From an uncultured Acidobacteriota bacterium (GTDB taxonomy: Bacteria > Acidobacteriota > Blastocatellia > RBC074): a DNA stretch of 56,125 nucleotides. The DNA lies in the NCBI GenBank assembly GCA_902825875.1, contig CADECP010000045.1:1-56125 (forward strand), given 5' to 3'. The position numbers and the translations under genes were made by a program. Below the pieces are notes generated by a model. It had not been told where the DNA came from and made no database searches. It was given only the letters and a program-made list of their open reading frames with translations. Positions 46,256 to 56,100 of the stretch are shown here, piece after piece (positions within the stretch are counted from its first letter, which is position 1; every line of letters starts with the position of its first letter).

Positions 46256-47854
46256 ATGAGCAAAGATTTCTTCAAACGTTTTTTGGCTCTGGCTCGGCTT
46301 CGTTACAAGCTGATCTGGGCGCACGCGCGAACTGGCAACGGCAAAATCGCCATGCTGTTTGCGCTGTATTTGATTGGCGGATTTGTTGCGTTGTTTTTCG
46401 CGCTCGGCGGAATGGGAATCGGCTTTGCAATCACGTCAATCGAACCGGAACGAGCCGAATACTTTGCTCGCTGGATGCTGTTCGGTTTGTTCGTCAACGG
46501 CATCGGGTTAAGCCTGCTGTTCGGAACCGGCACGCGCGCCGCATTTTCCGAAGAAGTCTTGCGGCGTTACCCGCTCGACGCCCGCGAACGATTTTTAGTT
46601 CGACAAATCATCGGCATTCTCGACCCAGTCTGGTTGCTGCTGATTGCCTGCACTTACGGCCTGGCGATTGGTTTTTTGTGGCTGGGTGGCGGCTCTATTT
46701 TCAGAACGTTGTTGACCACAACCATCTTTATCGTTGCCAACTATCTGGCGACGATTGTTTTGCTAACTATTGTCGGAATGGTGATGGAAACTCGGCGAGG
46801 CTCCGGCGTAATCGGAACCGTCGTGCTGCTGGTCGTCTCCTTCGGTCCGTTGGCGATTGCGCTTCTTATCAATTCCAGAAAGGCCTTCGTCTGGAACGCA
46901 CTGGATCAACTGTTGAAATTCACTCCGCCCGGAGCCGCCGCCGGAGCCTTGTTGGGTGACACCGCCGCCAACGTCATCGGCAGTTTCATCTTATTGCTAC
47001 TCTGGTGTCTGGCGTTATTGTGGATGCTGGAAAAACTGGAAACTCGCCCGCAAACAACTGCTCCGGCAACGACAGCCAGCATGGTCTGGCAAGATTACAC
47101 CGACCAAATCAGCAAACTGTTCGGACATCGTTATGCGCCGTTGGTCAGCAAAGCTCTGCGCTATCACCTGCGCTGCAACATGATTCGCTTCAGTTTGATC
47201 ACTGCGCCGGTCATAGTTCTGGCCGGAAAATATATGATCCCGCACAAAGGCCAACAGGGTTATTTCGCCATTTCGCTGGCGATGTTTTTCATCATGAGCA
47301 GCGCCACAGCAGCAGCCATGATGTTGAATGCTTTCGGTTACGACGAAGCTGGAATTCGCCGTTATGCGTTTATGCCCATCAACTTTGCGGATGCGCTGCG
47401 GGCGATGAATCTTTCTTCTTTGTTGCTACGAGCCGTCGCCGTGTTCATCTCTTTTGCACTCTGGCTGATTTTTTACAGCAGTCAGGTTATTTCGTGGCAA
47501 ATGCTGGTGATGATGCTTTCGACTGCGTTGGCCAGTTTGTTTTTTTACAACGCATTGGGGTTTTGGACTTCCATCTTTTCGCCCAAAAGCATGGACTTCG
47601 ACGCAATGTGGAATAACCGACTTTCTTTCGGTGCGAATGTCGTCGTTATCGGCGGAGTTCTGGTTCCATTTTGGGGATTGATGATGGCGGCAAATCGCTT
47701 GGGATTGATGACTTTTTTGCGCTTTTGGTGGGTTCCATTGTTGCTGATGGCGGCTTGCGCTGGCCTTTATGCCTTTTCTTTTTATGCTATAGAAAACCCG
47801 CTCAACACTCGCCGTGAACGCTTAATCAATTTGATTGCAGGAGCCAGAGACTAA
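46256..47854 (+). CDS. ABC transporter membrane subunit, multi-helix
   Basis: 532 residues with about twelve hydrophobic helices (first at about 33-60, last near 490-515) and a polar middle (260-290). No clear family motif, but it lies 3 bp ahead of an ABC ATPase and has the size and layout of large ABC-2-like exporter permeases. FSEEVLRRYPLDARERFLVRQIIG near residue 100 is a cytoplasmic helix that could dock on the ATPase. Cargo unknown. Confidence 0.78.
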   Translation: MSKDFFKRFLALARLRYKLIWAHARTGNGKIAMLFALYLIGGFVALFFALGGMGIGFAITSIEPERAEYFARWMLFGLFVNGIGLSLLFGTGTRAAFSEEVLRRYPLDARERFLVRQIIGILDPVWLLLIACTYGLAIGFLWLGGGSIFRTLLTTTIFIVANYLATIVLLTIVGMVMETRRGSGVIGTVVLLVVSFGPLAIALLINSRKAFVWNALDQLLKFTPPGAAAGALLGDTAANVIGSFILLLLWCLALLWMLEKLETRPQTTAPATTASMVWQDYTDQISKLFGHRYAPLVSKALRYHLRCNMIRFSLITAPVIVLAGKYMIPHKGQQGYFAISLAMFFIMSSATAAAMMLNAFGYDEAGIRRYAFMPINFADALRAMNLSSLLLRAVAVFISFALWLIFYSSQVISWQMLVMMLSTALASLFFYNALGFWTSIFSPKSMDFDAMWNNRLSFGANVVVIGGVLVPFWGLMMAANRLGLMTFLRFWWVPLLLMAACAGLYAFSFYAIENPLNTRRERLINLIAGARD

Positions 47855-47857
47855 AAA

Positions 47858-48682
47858 ATGATGATTGCATCTGTTGAAACTGAAACCACCGCTCCGGTTT
47901 GGCCCAATCAGCCGACAGCCGCTGTTCGCATTTCCAACCTGACCAAACGCTACAACGAACTGATCGCCGTTGATAATTTGTCTCTAACCGTGCCCACCGG
48001 AAAAATGTTTGGCTTTTTGGGGCCAAATGGCGCGGGCAAAAGCACTACCATTGGCTGCTTGACGGGTTTGATTGATCCGACTTCCGGCAAGATTGAATTG
48101 CTCAATCAGGAGTTCAACACCAACTCGATTGCTCTAAAACACAGGATAGGCGTGATGCCGGAAGGCTTGGGGTTGTTCGATCATTTATATGCTCATGAAT
48201 TTCTGGCGTTCAACGCACGAATTTACGGACTGGAAGAATCCACCATCCGCAATCGCGTCGAAGAATTACTGACGGCGATGGATTTGATTTCAGCAACGAA
48301 CAAACGGCTGGCTGATTTCAGCACAGGCATGCGGAAAAAAGTCGCCTTTGCCGCTTCGATCATTCATCGTCCGGATATTCTTTTTTTGGACGAACCGTTT
48401 GAGAGCATTGATCCGGCTGGCGTAGCGATGTTGAAAGACTGGTTACGACGATTTGTCTCTGGCGGGCGAACGGTTTTTATGACGACTCACGTTTTGGAAA
48501 CCGTTGAGCGATTGTGCGATGACGTGGCAATTATCAATCACGGAAAAATCGCTTGGCGCGGCGACGTGTCTCAACTAATGGTTGGTGGCAAGCTGGAAAG
48601 CTCCGGCGAACAGTTTGACACTTTAGAAGCGTTATTTTTGCATTTGGTCGGCGAACGACATGGTGATCTGGGTTGGTTGTAA
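47858..48682 (+). CDS. ABC transporter ATPase (ABC-2 exporter type)
   Basis: 274 residues. Walker [10 protein letters not shown], Walker [13 protein letters not shown], signature [12 protein letters not shown] (the S-T-G-M variant common in CcmA/drug-export ATPases), and switch MTTHVLE. The first 30 residues are an extra leader. It follows the permease after 3 bp and completes a two-gene exporter. Confidence 0.92.
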   Translation: MMIASVETETTAPVWPNQPTAAVRISNLTKRYNELIAVDNLSLTVPTGKMFGFLGPNGAGKSTTIGCLTGLIDPTSGKIELLNQEFNTNSIALKHRIGVMPEGLGLFDHLYAHEFLAFNARIYGLEESTIRNRVEELLTAMDLISATNKRLADFSTGMRKKVAFAASIIHRPDILFLDEPFESIDPAGVAMLKDWLRRFVSGGRTVFMTTHVLETVERLCDDVAIINHGKIAWRGDVSQLMVGGKLESSGEQFDTLEALFLHLVGERHGDLGWL

Positions 48683-48739
48683 TGGCTAGAACTTCAGAGA
48701 CAACGTTTGGCGTATGATGCGATGTAAAGGAGCGAAACC

Positions 48740-49249
48740 ATGTACTGTCCAAACTGCGCCACTCCAATAGACGATTCACAAAAATTTTGCCGAGCCTGTG
48801 GAGCGAATGTCAGCCTGATTCCTCAAGCATTGTCTGGTCAGTTGCCAGTCGCCGTTGACGAAGAAGAAAATTTCTCTCACGGCAGGCGAAAACACCACAA
48901 GGCTCCATCCATAGAAAAAGCTACAGGCAATTTTTTCTCCGGCTTGGGCTTTGCCGTTGCAGCATTGTTTGTAACGTTTTGGTTCCCTGGCGGACATGCG
49001 TGGGGTTGGTCGTTTTTCTTTCCGGCTTTTGCACTCATCGGCGAAGGAATTGGCCAATATCTCAAAGTAAAAGAGATGGAACGGCAACGCTTGTCTGGCT
49101 TTCTTTCTACCGCATCACCGAGAAGCGTCATCACACAAGCCCAGCCCTTAAACCGTATCGCAGAGCCTTCTACACCTACAACATCCGCCCCACGACCACC
49201 ACAAAGCATTACCGAACACACGACCAAACATCTTGGGTCAAACCAATAG
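48740..49249 (+). CDS. Zinc-ribbon membrane protein, paralogue of 32791-33423
   Basis: 169 residues. Zinc ribbon at the start (MYCPNCATP ... KFCRACGAN), two hydrophobic helices (about 72-90 and 93-112), a basic cytoplasmic link and a Pro/Thr-rich tail ending TEHTTKHLGSNQ. The 33-kb paralogue has four helices but the same two ends, so only the ribbon and the tail are kept. AAAGGAG precedes the ATG. Function unknown. Confidence 0.8.
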   Translation: MYCPNCATPIDDSQKFCRACGANVSLIPQALSGQLPVAVDEEENFSHGRRKHHKAPSIEKATGNFFSGLGFAVAALFVTFWFPGGHAWGWSFFFPAFALIGEGIGQYLKVKEMERQRLSGFLSTASPRSVITQAQPLNRIAEPSTPTTSAPRPPQSITEHTTKHLGSNQ

Positions 49250-49356
49250 AAGGCGCTCCTCTCTTCTTCAATAGCGCAAATTCAATCTACGCACTTCTTA
49301 GAAATTATTTGTCGCTTGCTATGGCAATCCATACTCCACCATTTGCACATAGCAAA

Positions 49357-49386
49357 ATAGGGAACGGCTATAAAACCGTTCCCTAT
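49357..49386 (-). terminator. Terminator of the histone-like small gene
   Basis: 11-bp perfect stem (49357-49367 with 49376-49386), 8-base loop, with a four-T run at the 3' side on the minus strand. It lies 58 bp after the stop of the small gene. Confidence 0.75.
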
Positions 49387-49444
49387 GTGAATCAAATCTC
49401 GACAATAAGTTTTGGATGCGCAAATAGGGCGCATTCAGAAGAAG

Positions 49445-49525
49445 TTATTTCTTCTTGGCGGCTTTCTTGGCCGGTTTCGCTGCTTTCTTGGCCGGAGCCT
49501 TTTTCGCTGCTTTCTTGGCTGCCAT
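49445..49525 (-). CDS. 26-residue Lys/Ala-rich histone-H1-like peptide
   Basis: The ATG at 49525 follows AGGAGAG at good spacing. The product is built of AAKK and PAKK units: about half Lys, the rest Ala with two Pro, and no acidic residue. This is the composition of histone-H1-like tails (HC1, AlgP C-terminus), which bind DNA or RNA without specificity. The transcription unit is complete: sigma-70 promoter (49618-49646), leader of about 85 nt, ribosome site, gene, terminator. It is below usual gene-calling lengths. Alternatively it could be the relic tail of a larger protein, but the dedicated signals argue for a real gene. Confidence 0.7.
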   Translation of the reverse strand: MAAKKAAKKAPAKKAAKPAKKAAKKK

Positions 49526-49617
49526 ATTATCTCTCCTTTCTCTTGGTGATAGCATAACCACAAGATGAAGTGTTGATTTATCTCTTGTAGTCTATAGCAA
49601 ACAACACACTAGATGTG

Positions 49618-49646
49618 GTTATAAACTCGTTTATCAGGCGTGTCAA
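49618..49646 (-). promoter_or_regulatory. Sigma-70 promoter of the histone-like small gene
   Basis: Minus strand TTGACA (49641-49646), 17 bp, TATAAC (49618-49623). The -35 box is perfect and the -10 differs from consensus at one base. Confidence 0.75.
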
Positions 49647-49837
49647 GAAAAAACTTCATCAGCCTACATGGATTGCATGTGACAAGCCCAAAACACCGGG
49701 CTAAACTCTGGTGCGTTGTTGATAAGACCGCAATTCGCGCATCATTGTTGATAAAAACCGACAGCCCCATTGATGCGATAACAAACCCAAGGTGAACCTC
49801 AGCGATGAATCACCTTCCAAAGTTTCAAGAGGAACCA
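49647..49837. other. Intergenic stretch without recognised feature
   Basis: Between the small-gene promoter and the lipoprotein start. Two direct copies of 'ttgttgataa' (near 49717 and 49747) may mark the promoter region of the lipoprotein gene. Nothing else seen. Confidence 0.3.
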
Positions 49838-50752
49838 ATGACAAAGAAAGCGTCTCTGATGATTTTATTCTTGGCAGCTATTAGCTTGATGACTTCAGGC
49901 TGTTTCAGCGTTGAACAAGAAATTTTCCTGCAAGCAGACGGAAGCGGGGATATGGTTATGCACCTTTCATTGCCTGACTTGCCAGAAGAATTGATGAAAA
50001 AGTCGGCGGCGGCTGGGCCTGGTCAACCTGATCCCAAACAAATGATCGAAGAGATGAAGCAAAAATTCTCTTCAGGTTTGCCGCCAACCGTACAATTGAA
50101 AGAAGTCAAAGAAGTCAAACAAAACGGCGCTTACGGTTTTTACATCGTGCTGCATTTCAATCGGCTCAATGACCTGGAAGCTGCATTGGACAGCTACTCC
50201 AAAGAAATGGGCGAAAAGGAATCCAAAGAAAAGAACAAAGATGAATCCTACTGGAAAGTCGCTCTGGAGAAAAAAGGAGATTTAACCATTGTCACACAAC
50301 GACTGTTCATTGATTTAGTAGGCGCACTAGGAAACAGCATGCCCCTAAGCGACAAGGAAAAATCCGAAGCTACCTCTTCTGATTCCATAACAAGCCCTGC
50401 CCCAACCACTACGCCTAAAGTTCAACCGAAACCTGTCGCCAAGCGCACGGGTAAGCAACCCGCGCGAACACATGCCCCCAAAGAAAGACCTGCAGTAAAA
50501 GAAGAATCACCTGAACAGGACTTGCCACCCGACATGTTTAAGGAATTGATGGGCGGGGAAATGATGCAAATGTTGTTTTCCATGATGTTCAAGTTCCGCT
50601 TTATTGTGCATGCGCCGAAGAACTTTACGGAGACCAATGCCGATATTGTATTGAATGGCAACACCGCCATTTGGAACGCTTCGCTTGGGGCCTTCATCAA
50701 CGAAAAGAATCCCAAAGACAGGAAAGTCTTGGAAATGAAGGTAGTTTATTGA
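49838..50752 (+). CDS. Lipoprotein of unknown function
   Basis: 304 residues from the ATG at 49838 (AAGAGGAA upstream). Signal peptide with lipobox SLMTSGC gives a lipid-anchored protein. The start of the mature part (CFSVEQEIFLQADGSGDMVMHLSLPDLPE) is like the LppM/DUF3153 type, where a beta-rich domain sits on the lipid anchor. Residues 130-160 are Lys/Glu-rich, 180-235 Pro/Lys/Thr-rich and probably unstructured, and the C-terminus (FIVHAPKNFTETNADIVLNGNTAIWNASL) resumes the beta domain. The low-complexity middle therefore looks like an insertion in one domain. Role unknown. Confidence 0.75.
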   Translation: MTKKASLMILFLAAISLMTSGCFSVEQEIFLQADGSGDMVMHLSLPDLPEELMKKSAAAGPGQPDPKQMIEEMKQKFSSGLPPTVQLKEVKEVKQNGAYGFYIVLHFNRLNDLEAALDSYSKEMGEKESKEKNKDESYWKVALEKKGDLTIVTQRLFIDLVGALGNSMPLSDKEKSEATSSDSITSPAPTTTPKVQPKPVAKRTGKQPARTHAPKERPAVKEESPEQDLPPDMFKELMGGEMMQMLFSMMFKFRFIVHAPKNFTETNADIVLNGNTAIWNASLGAFINEKNPKDRKVLEMKVVY

Positions 50753-50819
50753 GCGAAAAAAGGAAGCTTGAATACAGGAAAACCGCGCAACCGTAGTTTT
50801 GCCGCAAATCGTTCGCGGC

Positions 50820-50849
50820 TTGACATGGTTGAAAGCCTTCGGCTAATTT
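50820..50849 (+). promoter_or_regulatory. Candidate sigma-70 promoter of rpmE
   Basis: TTGACA (50820-50825), 18-bp spacer, TAATTT (50844-50849). The leader to the rpmE start would be about 93 nt. Confidence 0.45.
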
Positions 50850-50948
50850 CCCAATTTGCCGTCAGCAATGGATTTTCGCCGTTTTTGATATTCGGCCATT
50901 GCTCGCGGTTAAAGCTTAACTTTCTAAACAAGCATAAGGAGAACGAAA

Positions 50949-51164
50949 GTGAAAGAAGGAATCCATCCAAATTATCAGGAATGCAAAGTTCATTGTGCCT
51001 GTGGCCACACTTGGACCACTCGCTCGACCAAGAAAGAACTCAACGTTGAAATTTGTTCGGCCTGCCACCCGTTTTTCACCGGCAAACAGAAATTGGTGGA
51101 CACTGCTGGCCGTGTTGAACGTTTCCAGAAGAAATACGCTAAAAAAGCCCAAGCAACGGCTTGA
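50949..51164 (+). CDS. rpmE: 50S ribosomal protein bL31
   Basis: 71 residues, normal size, from a GTG at 50949 with AAGGAG upstream. [27 protein letters not shown] and [28 protein letters not shown] are diagnostic. The Cys residues (CxxxC near 12-16 and CSAC near 36-39) make this the zinc-bound form, in contrast to the zinc-free form used in zinc shortage. It heads the rpmE-DUF1385-prfA-prmC run. Confidence 0.97.
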   Translation: MKEGIHPNYQECKVHCACGHTWTTRSTKKELNVEICSACHPFFTGKQKLVDTAGRVERFQKKYAKKAQATA

Positions 51165-51405
51165 TCCAATTGCGGAATTTGTGGACTCGATGATGAAGGC
51201 CATCATTAACAACTGGTCGAATTTGAGAAGCGGAGACAAATCTGCATTCCGCGTCCCACATCCCGCATTCGTTTGCGGTCATCTTTAGCGTCCAAAACCA
51301 AAGCCACTGCGACCAACAATGTTGGTAACTTGCCCATTCACGGTCAGGTACACCAGTTTGTTGTTGGCGCTGTGGCTTTACTTTTTGATCGTAAGGCAGG
51401 TTGTT

Positions 51406-52572
51406 ATGAGCCAGGAAAAAGAAATCATCGTTGGAGGCCAGGCCGTTATCGAAGGCGTGATGATGCGCGCTCCGAATTCGTATGCGGTTGCGGTTCGTAA
51501 ACTGGATGGCAGCATCGTTTATAAAGCCGAGCCGTTGCCGAAATTAAGCGATAAGTATCCGATTCTGAAAATTCCTGTACTGCGCGGCAGCGCCGTGTTG
51601 ATTCATTCGATGGTGCTGGGCGTCAAGGCTCTGAACTTTTCCGCCACCGTCGCATTTGAAGACGCCGAACAAGAGGATGCCAAAGCGACAACATCCGCCA
51701 AAGCGGCGGCAGCGACTGGCGCGTTGGCAACGACGGCTCACGTGATGGATTCTGGCGACCGATTTTTGTCCGCAGAATCGTTGAAAGAACTCGAACAGCC
51801 TGAACCCAAAGAAAAGCTGAGTAGTTCAGAAAAGCCAAGCAGTGCGGGAGCCACAGCGACGGCTGCCGGTTCTTTGGTGTTTGCGTTGGTGTTCAACGTC
51901 ATGCTGTTCATCGTTTTGCCGTTGTTGCTGACCAACGTAATGTTCATTTACTTCGGTTGGGGAGACGCGCCACAGGCCACCGTCGAGCAAACCGCCGGAC
52001 AAACCTGGTATCAATCCGCCTGGGCGTGGACACAGGCATATATGAAGCCTGTACGCCCTTCGTTTTCGTTCAACTTCATTGACGGAGTCATCCGCATGAT
52101 TTTTTTCATCACGATGATTTATACGTTTTCGCGGTTGAACGACATTAAGCGAGTGTTTGAATATCACGGTGCGGAACACAAAACCGTCTTCACCTGGGAA
52201 ATGGGCGAAGAACTTACCGTCGCCAATGCTCGACGACATCCGCGCCAGCATCCACGCTGCGGAACCAGTTTTCTGATGGTGGTGATGCTGGTTTCGGTCG
52301 TGCTGTTTTCGATCATCAAGTTCGATTCGTTGTTGTTCAACCTGCTGTCACGCATTGCGTTGATTCCGCTGATCGCGGGCATTTCGTACGAAGTCATTCG
52401 TGCCGCTGGCAAAAAGGAGTCCGGCGCGATTTTCCGATTGATGACCTTGCCAGGCATCTGGCTGCAAAACCTGACGACGCGCGAACCTTCGGACGATCAA
52501 TTGGAAGTTGCCATTTATGCGCTGAAAGAATCGCTGAAACTCGAACCCAAAGAACAAGCTCAGCCAGCGTAA
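51406..52572 (+). CDS. DUF1385 membrane protein
   Basis: 388 residues from the ATG at 51406; the frame extends upstream without better signals. [25 protein letters not shown] is the family hallmark, with [37 protein letters not shown] and the later [14 protein letters not shown]...[23 protein letters not shown]. About four membrane helices. The family is almost always between rpmE and prfA; its role is unknown. Residues about 88-158 form an Ala/Ser/Glu-rich, low-complexity insert in the normal sequence, making this copy longer than usual. Confidence 0.9.
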   Translation: MSQEKEIIVGGQAVIEGVMMRAPNSYAVAVRKLDGSIVYKAEPLPKLSDKYPILKIPVLRGSAVLIHSMVLGVKALNFSATVAFEDAEQEDAKATTSAKAAAATGALATTAHVMDSGDRFLSAESLKELEQPEPKEKLSSSEKPSSAGATATAAGSLVFALVFNVMLFIVLPLLLTNVMFIYFGWGDAPQATVEQTAGQTWYQSAWAWTQAYMKPVRPSFSFNFIDGVIRMIFFITMIYTFSRLNDIKRVFEYHGAEHKTVFTWEMGEELTVANARRHPRQHPRCGTSFLMVVMLVSVVLFSIIKFDSLLFNLLSRIALIPLIAGISYEVIRAAGKKESGAIFRLMTLPGIWLQNLTTREPSDDQLEVAIYALKESLKLEPKEQAQPA

Positions 52573-52638
52573 AGTGACTGAAACGGAACCGTCGCCGAAC
52601 AACCTAGCTGTCTACTGACTATCGCCTACTCTGAAACT

Positions 52639-53727
52639 ATGTTTGAGAAACTTGAAGCCATTGAAAAAACCTACGAAGAACTGACCGAGCAGATGACCGA
52701 CAACGAAGTCATCAGTGATCAGTCGCGGTACACCAAAGTCACCAAACAGCACCGCGAACTGGAACCCATCGTGGTGAAGTTCCGCGAGATTAAGAAGCTC
52801 GACAGTGATATTCAGGGCAACAAAGAAATTCTACGCGATGTGGACGATGCCGAAATGCGCGAACTGGCCGAAATGGAATTGCCTGACTTGGAAGAGCGTC
52901 GCCAAAAAGCCGAAGAAGAGTTGAAAATCCTTTTGCTGCCAAAAGACCCGAACGATGAAAAGAACGTCGTCTTTGAAGTTCGAGCCGGAACCGGTGGCGA
53001 AGAAGCCTGTTTGTTTGCTGCCGAAGTTTTGCGAATGTATGCGCGCTACGCCGAACGACAGGGCTGGAAATTCCAGGTGACGGAATCGGCGGAAACCGGT
53101 TTGGGCGGCATTCAAAAAGCCGAAGCAATCATCGAAGGCGACCGCGTGTATTCCAAATTGAAATACGAATCCGGCGGCCATCGAGTCCAGCGCGTGCCGC
53201 AAACCGAAACCAGCGGGCGCATTCACACTTCCGCCGTCACCGTCGCCGTTCTGCCCGAAGCCGAAGAAGTAGACGTGAAAATTGATCCGAAAGACATTCG
53301 CGTGGACACGTTTTGTTCGTCCGGCCCCGGAGGCCAATCGGTCAACACGACTTATTCGGCAGTGCGACTGACTCACATGCCCAGCGGTTTGGTCGTTTCG
53401 ATGCAGGACGAAAAGTCGCAAATCAAAAACCGCGAAAAAGCCATGCGCGTGCTGCGTTCGCGCCTGTATGAAATCGAGCAGCAGAAACAACATGACGCTT
53501 TGGCCAAAGAACGCCGCGATCAGGTCGGCACGGGCGATCGCTCAGAAAAGATTCGCACCTACAACTTCAAGGAAAATCGCGTCACAGATCACCGCATTGG
53601 CCTGACGATTCACCAACTGGATCTGATTATGGAAGGCTCGCTGGATGAATTGATCGAAGCCACAGTCACGCATTTCCAAGCCGAAAAACTGAAAGCCCAA
53701 ACCGAAAAACAAGTCGCCGGAGCGTAA
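52639..53727 (+). CDS. prfA: Peptide chain release factor 1
   Basis: 362 residues, normal RF1 length. The hydrolysis motif GGQ is in [24 protein letters not shown], and the stop-codon recognition region reads [18 protein letters not shown], so the classical Pro-Ala-Thr is Pro-Gln-Thr. RF1 releases peptides at UAA and UAG. The Gln in GGQ is the site methylated by PrmC, encoded next. Confidence 0.97.
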   Translation: MFEKLEAIEKTYEELTEQMTDNEVISDQSRYTKVTKQHRELEPIVVKFREIKKLDSDIQGNKEILRDVDDAEMRELAEMELPDLEERRQKAEEELKILLLPKDPNDEKNVVFEVRAGTGGEEACLFAAEVLRMYARYAERQGWKFQVTESAETGLGGIQKAEAIIEGDRVYSKLKYESGGHRVQRVPQTETSGRIHTSAVTVAVLPEAEEVDVKIDPKDIRVDTFCSSGPGGQSVNTTYSAVRLTHMPSGLVVSMQDEKSQIKNREKAMRVLRSRLYEIEQQKQHDALAKERRDQVGTGDRSEKIRTYNFKENRVTDHRIGLTIHQLDLIMEGSLDELIEATVTHFQAEKLKAQTEKQVAGA

Positions 53728-53730
53728 GCC

Positions 53731-54588
53731 ATGCCTGCGACGATTGCCGAAACCTTGAAACTGGCCAGCGAGCGTTTGCGCGCCGCGTCCGTTCCCAGCG
53801 ACGTGCTGGACGCGCAGACCTTGCTGGCCGAAGCTCTGGACAAAGATCGCACCTACCTGATCGTCAATTTCAATGAACAACTCGGCGAAGATTTGCTGGC
53901 CGCTTATTTCAGCTTGATCGAACGTCGCTCGGCGGGCGAACCGCTGCAATACATCACTGGTCATCAACAGTTTTTCGGTTTGGAATTTGAAGTCGCGCCC
54001 GACGTGCTGATTCCCCGCCCCGAAACCGAATTGATCGTCGAAGAAACCATTCGTCTGGTCGAAGAATGCAAACTCGCCGCGCCTGTGATCGTTGATGTCG
54101 GGACAGGTTCCGGCTGTATAGCCGTCACATTGGCGCGTGAACTGGCTGACGCAAAAGTGTTCGCTTGCGACATTTCGACGGCGGCGCTGAAAGTCGCTAG
54201 GCGAAACGCAGCCCGGCATGATCTGGAAACGCGCATCGAGTTTATCGAATCGGATTTGCTGGCGACGTTCCCTGAAAACCTGTTTGCCGATTTCATTCTG
54301 TCGAACCCGCCGTATGTTGCCGCGCACGAACTGCCAACCTTGCAACGCGAAGTCCGCGATTGGGAACCTCACACCGCTTTGACTGACAACAACGACGGTT
54401 TGAGTTTTTATCGCCGTTTGTTGAACGAAGCTCCGGCCAAGTTGAAACCCGGCGGGTATCTGATTTGCGAACTCGGCTACGGACAATCCGAAGCCGTCCG
54501 GGCGATGGCCGATTCGGCGACGTGGAGCGAGGTTCGGTTGCTTGACGATCTGCAAGGCATTGCTCGAACCATCGTCCTGCGTCGCTGA
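53731..54588 (+). CDS. prmC: Release factor glutamine methyltransferase
   Basis: 285 residues. The N-terminal helical domain (1-75) binds the release factor; the methyltransferase has the SAM motif [15 protein letters not shown] and the catalytic NPPY in [12 protein letters not shown]. It methylates the GGQ glutamine of RF1/RF2. It starts 3 bp after prfA and is surely co-transcribed. Confidence 0.95.
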   Translation: MPATIAETLKLASERLRAASVPSDVLDAQTLLAEALDKDRTYLIVNFNEQLGEDLLAAYFSLIERRSAGEPLQYITGHQQFFGLEFEVAPDVLIPRPETELIVEETIRLVEECKLAAPVIVDVGTGSGCIAVTLARELADAKVFACDISTAALKVARRNAARHDLETRIEFIESDLLATFPENLFADFILSNPPYVAAHELPTLQREVRDWEPHTALTDNNDGLSFYRRLLNEAPAKLKPGGYLICELGYGQSEAVRAMADSATWSEVRLLDDLQGIARTIVLRR

Positions 54589-54742
54589 AACGCTTCGGCT
54601 TTGTTTGTTTTCGGAGCTATCTTTACAATCATATCTGTGCACATTCGATGAGCGGTGTTTCAATCGGCTGATGCCGCTAGCCCTGTTCACCGAAGCTACA
54701 ATATAAATTTGGTTCCGGCTCTGTCCGGTTGGGGAGTGAATA

Positions 54743-56053
54743 GTGAAACTAAAAATCTGTCTTTTTACCTTGATAGTCTTGTTTGCTGCGAATTGGACGG
54801 CAATGGCGCAGTCAACTTCGGACAAGGACAAACAAACTCCGGCGGCTCAGCCAGCAGATTCCGACACGGAGCTTCGCAAAGCGATTGAATCCAGCGGCGG
54901 CAGTGAAACGCAGATCATCGTCAATCTGGAAAATTACCTGCAGAAATTTCCGAAAAGCGAGCATCGCCAGGAAATCGAAGGCGAGGTGTACAAACTGGCG
55001 GTCAAGTTGCGCGACCGAAACCGCGTGATTTCGTATGCGGAAAAACTGGTCGTCGCCAACGAAGGCAACATTGACGCCCTGACCAATCTGGTGACTTCGC
55101 TGCGAGAACGCAAAGGGCCGGACGATCTGAACGTCGCAATCACTTACGCCAACCAGTTGGTTCGCCAGTTTGAAGGAATAATTTCTTCCAGCATCAAACC
55201 CAGACGCATCAGCGCCGCTCAGTGGGAAGAGCGCAAGCAACAAGGCATCGCTTCGGTGTATTTGCTGCGCGGGCGAGTTCACGCCGATTTGGGCAACGAC
55301 GAAAAAGCGAAAGCCGATTTGACGAAAAGTTTCGACTCCGCGCGAATGGCCGGAGCCGCATTGGTGCTGGGCGAACTGGCTGAAAAGCGCAAAGCCACAG
55401 ACGAAGCGATTGAGTTTTATTCCAAAGGATTTGTCATCGCGCTGGTCACCAACGAAGAAATTGATTTGAAAGCCACTCGGCAAAAACTCAGCCAGCTTCA
55501 AGCGACGAAAACCGGTTCTGAAGCCGGGCTGGGCGACCGGTTGCTAAAAACCTACGACGCATTCGTCAAAGAGCGCGATGAACGATTGGCCAAAATGGAA
55601 CAGCCGAACATCAACGAAAACGCCAGCAACGCGCTTGGCTTCAAACTGACGAAACTCGATGGCTCCAAGCTCGATCTAGCGACGCTCAGCGGCAAAATCA
55701 TTGTCATGAATTTTTGGGCGACTTGGTGCGGGCCGTGTTTGACTGAAATGCCGCTGTTTGAAAAAACGATGGCCAAATACAAAGACGACAAGAGCGTTGT
55801 CTTTTTGGCCGTCACCACCGACGAAGACCGCGATTCGGTCGCGCCGTTTTTGAAACAACACAAATTCAATCTGCCGGTGGTGTACGCCGATTATCTGAAC
55901 GATTTTTTCTCGATCAGCTCCATCCCGACGACGATCATTCTGGATCGCAAAGGCGAAGTCGCATTTCGGCAGGCCGGTTACAACCCGCGAACGGATTTCG
56001 TCGCCGAACTGAGCGAACGAATCGAAGAGGCGAAGAAAAAGCGGACGGAATGA
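54743..56053 (+). CDS. Exported TlpA-type thioredoxin with TPR-like N-terminal half
   Basis: 436 residues from a GTG at 54743 behind GGGGAG. A signal peptide (about 1-22) puts it outside. Residues 40-240 are helical repeats of TPR type (IIVNLENYLQKFPKSEHRQEI, AEKRKATDEAIEFYSKGF). Residues about 285-430 are a thioredoxin fold of the TlpA/ResA group with the active site WATWCGPCLTEMP and cis-Pro loop SSIPTTIILD. Such proteins reduce disulfides in periplasmic partners, often cytochromes. The TPR half may bring the partner. Confidence 0.9.
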   Translation: MKLKICLFTLIVLFAANWTAMAQSTSDKDKQTPAAQPADSDTELRKAIESSGGSETQIIVNLENYLQKFPKSEHRQEIEGEVYKLAVKLRDRNRVISYAEKLVVANEGNIDALTNLVTSLRERKGPDDLNVAITYANQLVRQFEGIISSSIKPRRISAAQWEERKQQGIASVYLLRGRVHADLGNDEKAKADLTKSFDSARMAGAALVLGELAEKRKATDEAIEFYSKGFVIALVTNEEIDLKATRQKLSQLQATKTGSEAGLGDRLLKTYDAFVKERDERLAKMEQPNINENASNALGFKLTKLDGSKLDLATLSGKIIVMNFWATWCGPCLTEMPLFEKTMAKYKDDKSVVFLAVTTDEDRDSVAPFLKQHKFNLPVVYADYLNDFFSISSIPTTIILDRKGEVAFRQAGYNPRTDFVAELSERIEEAKKKRTE

Positions 56054-56100
56054 AAGAGACGAGCGGGATTGAGGGATTTAGAGACGGAGGGATGGAAAAT
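56054..56100. repeat. Start of a low-complexity purine-rich repeat
   Basis: 'gagggatttagagacggaggg' type sequence directly after the thioredoxin gene. It shares an 11-base run (agacggaggga) with the insertion in the acylase gene (19161-19222), so it may belong to the same repeat family in an intergenic place. The window ends soon after. Confidence 0.4.

Noticed and set aside
52639..53727. RF1 with altered stop-codon motif (PQT in place of PAT) as a sign of recoding
   Set aside because: The middle residue of this motif varies in the family and nothing else suggests a changed code; genes here end normally with all three stop codons.
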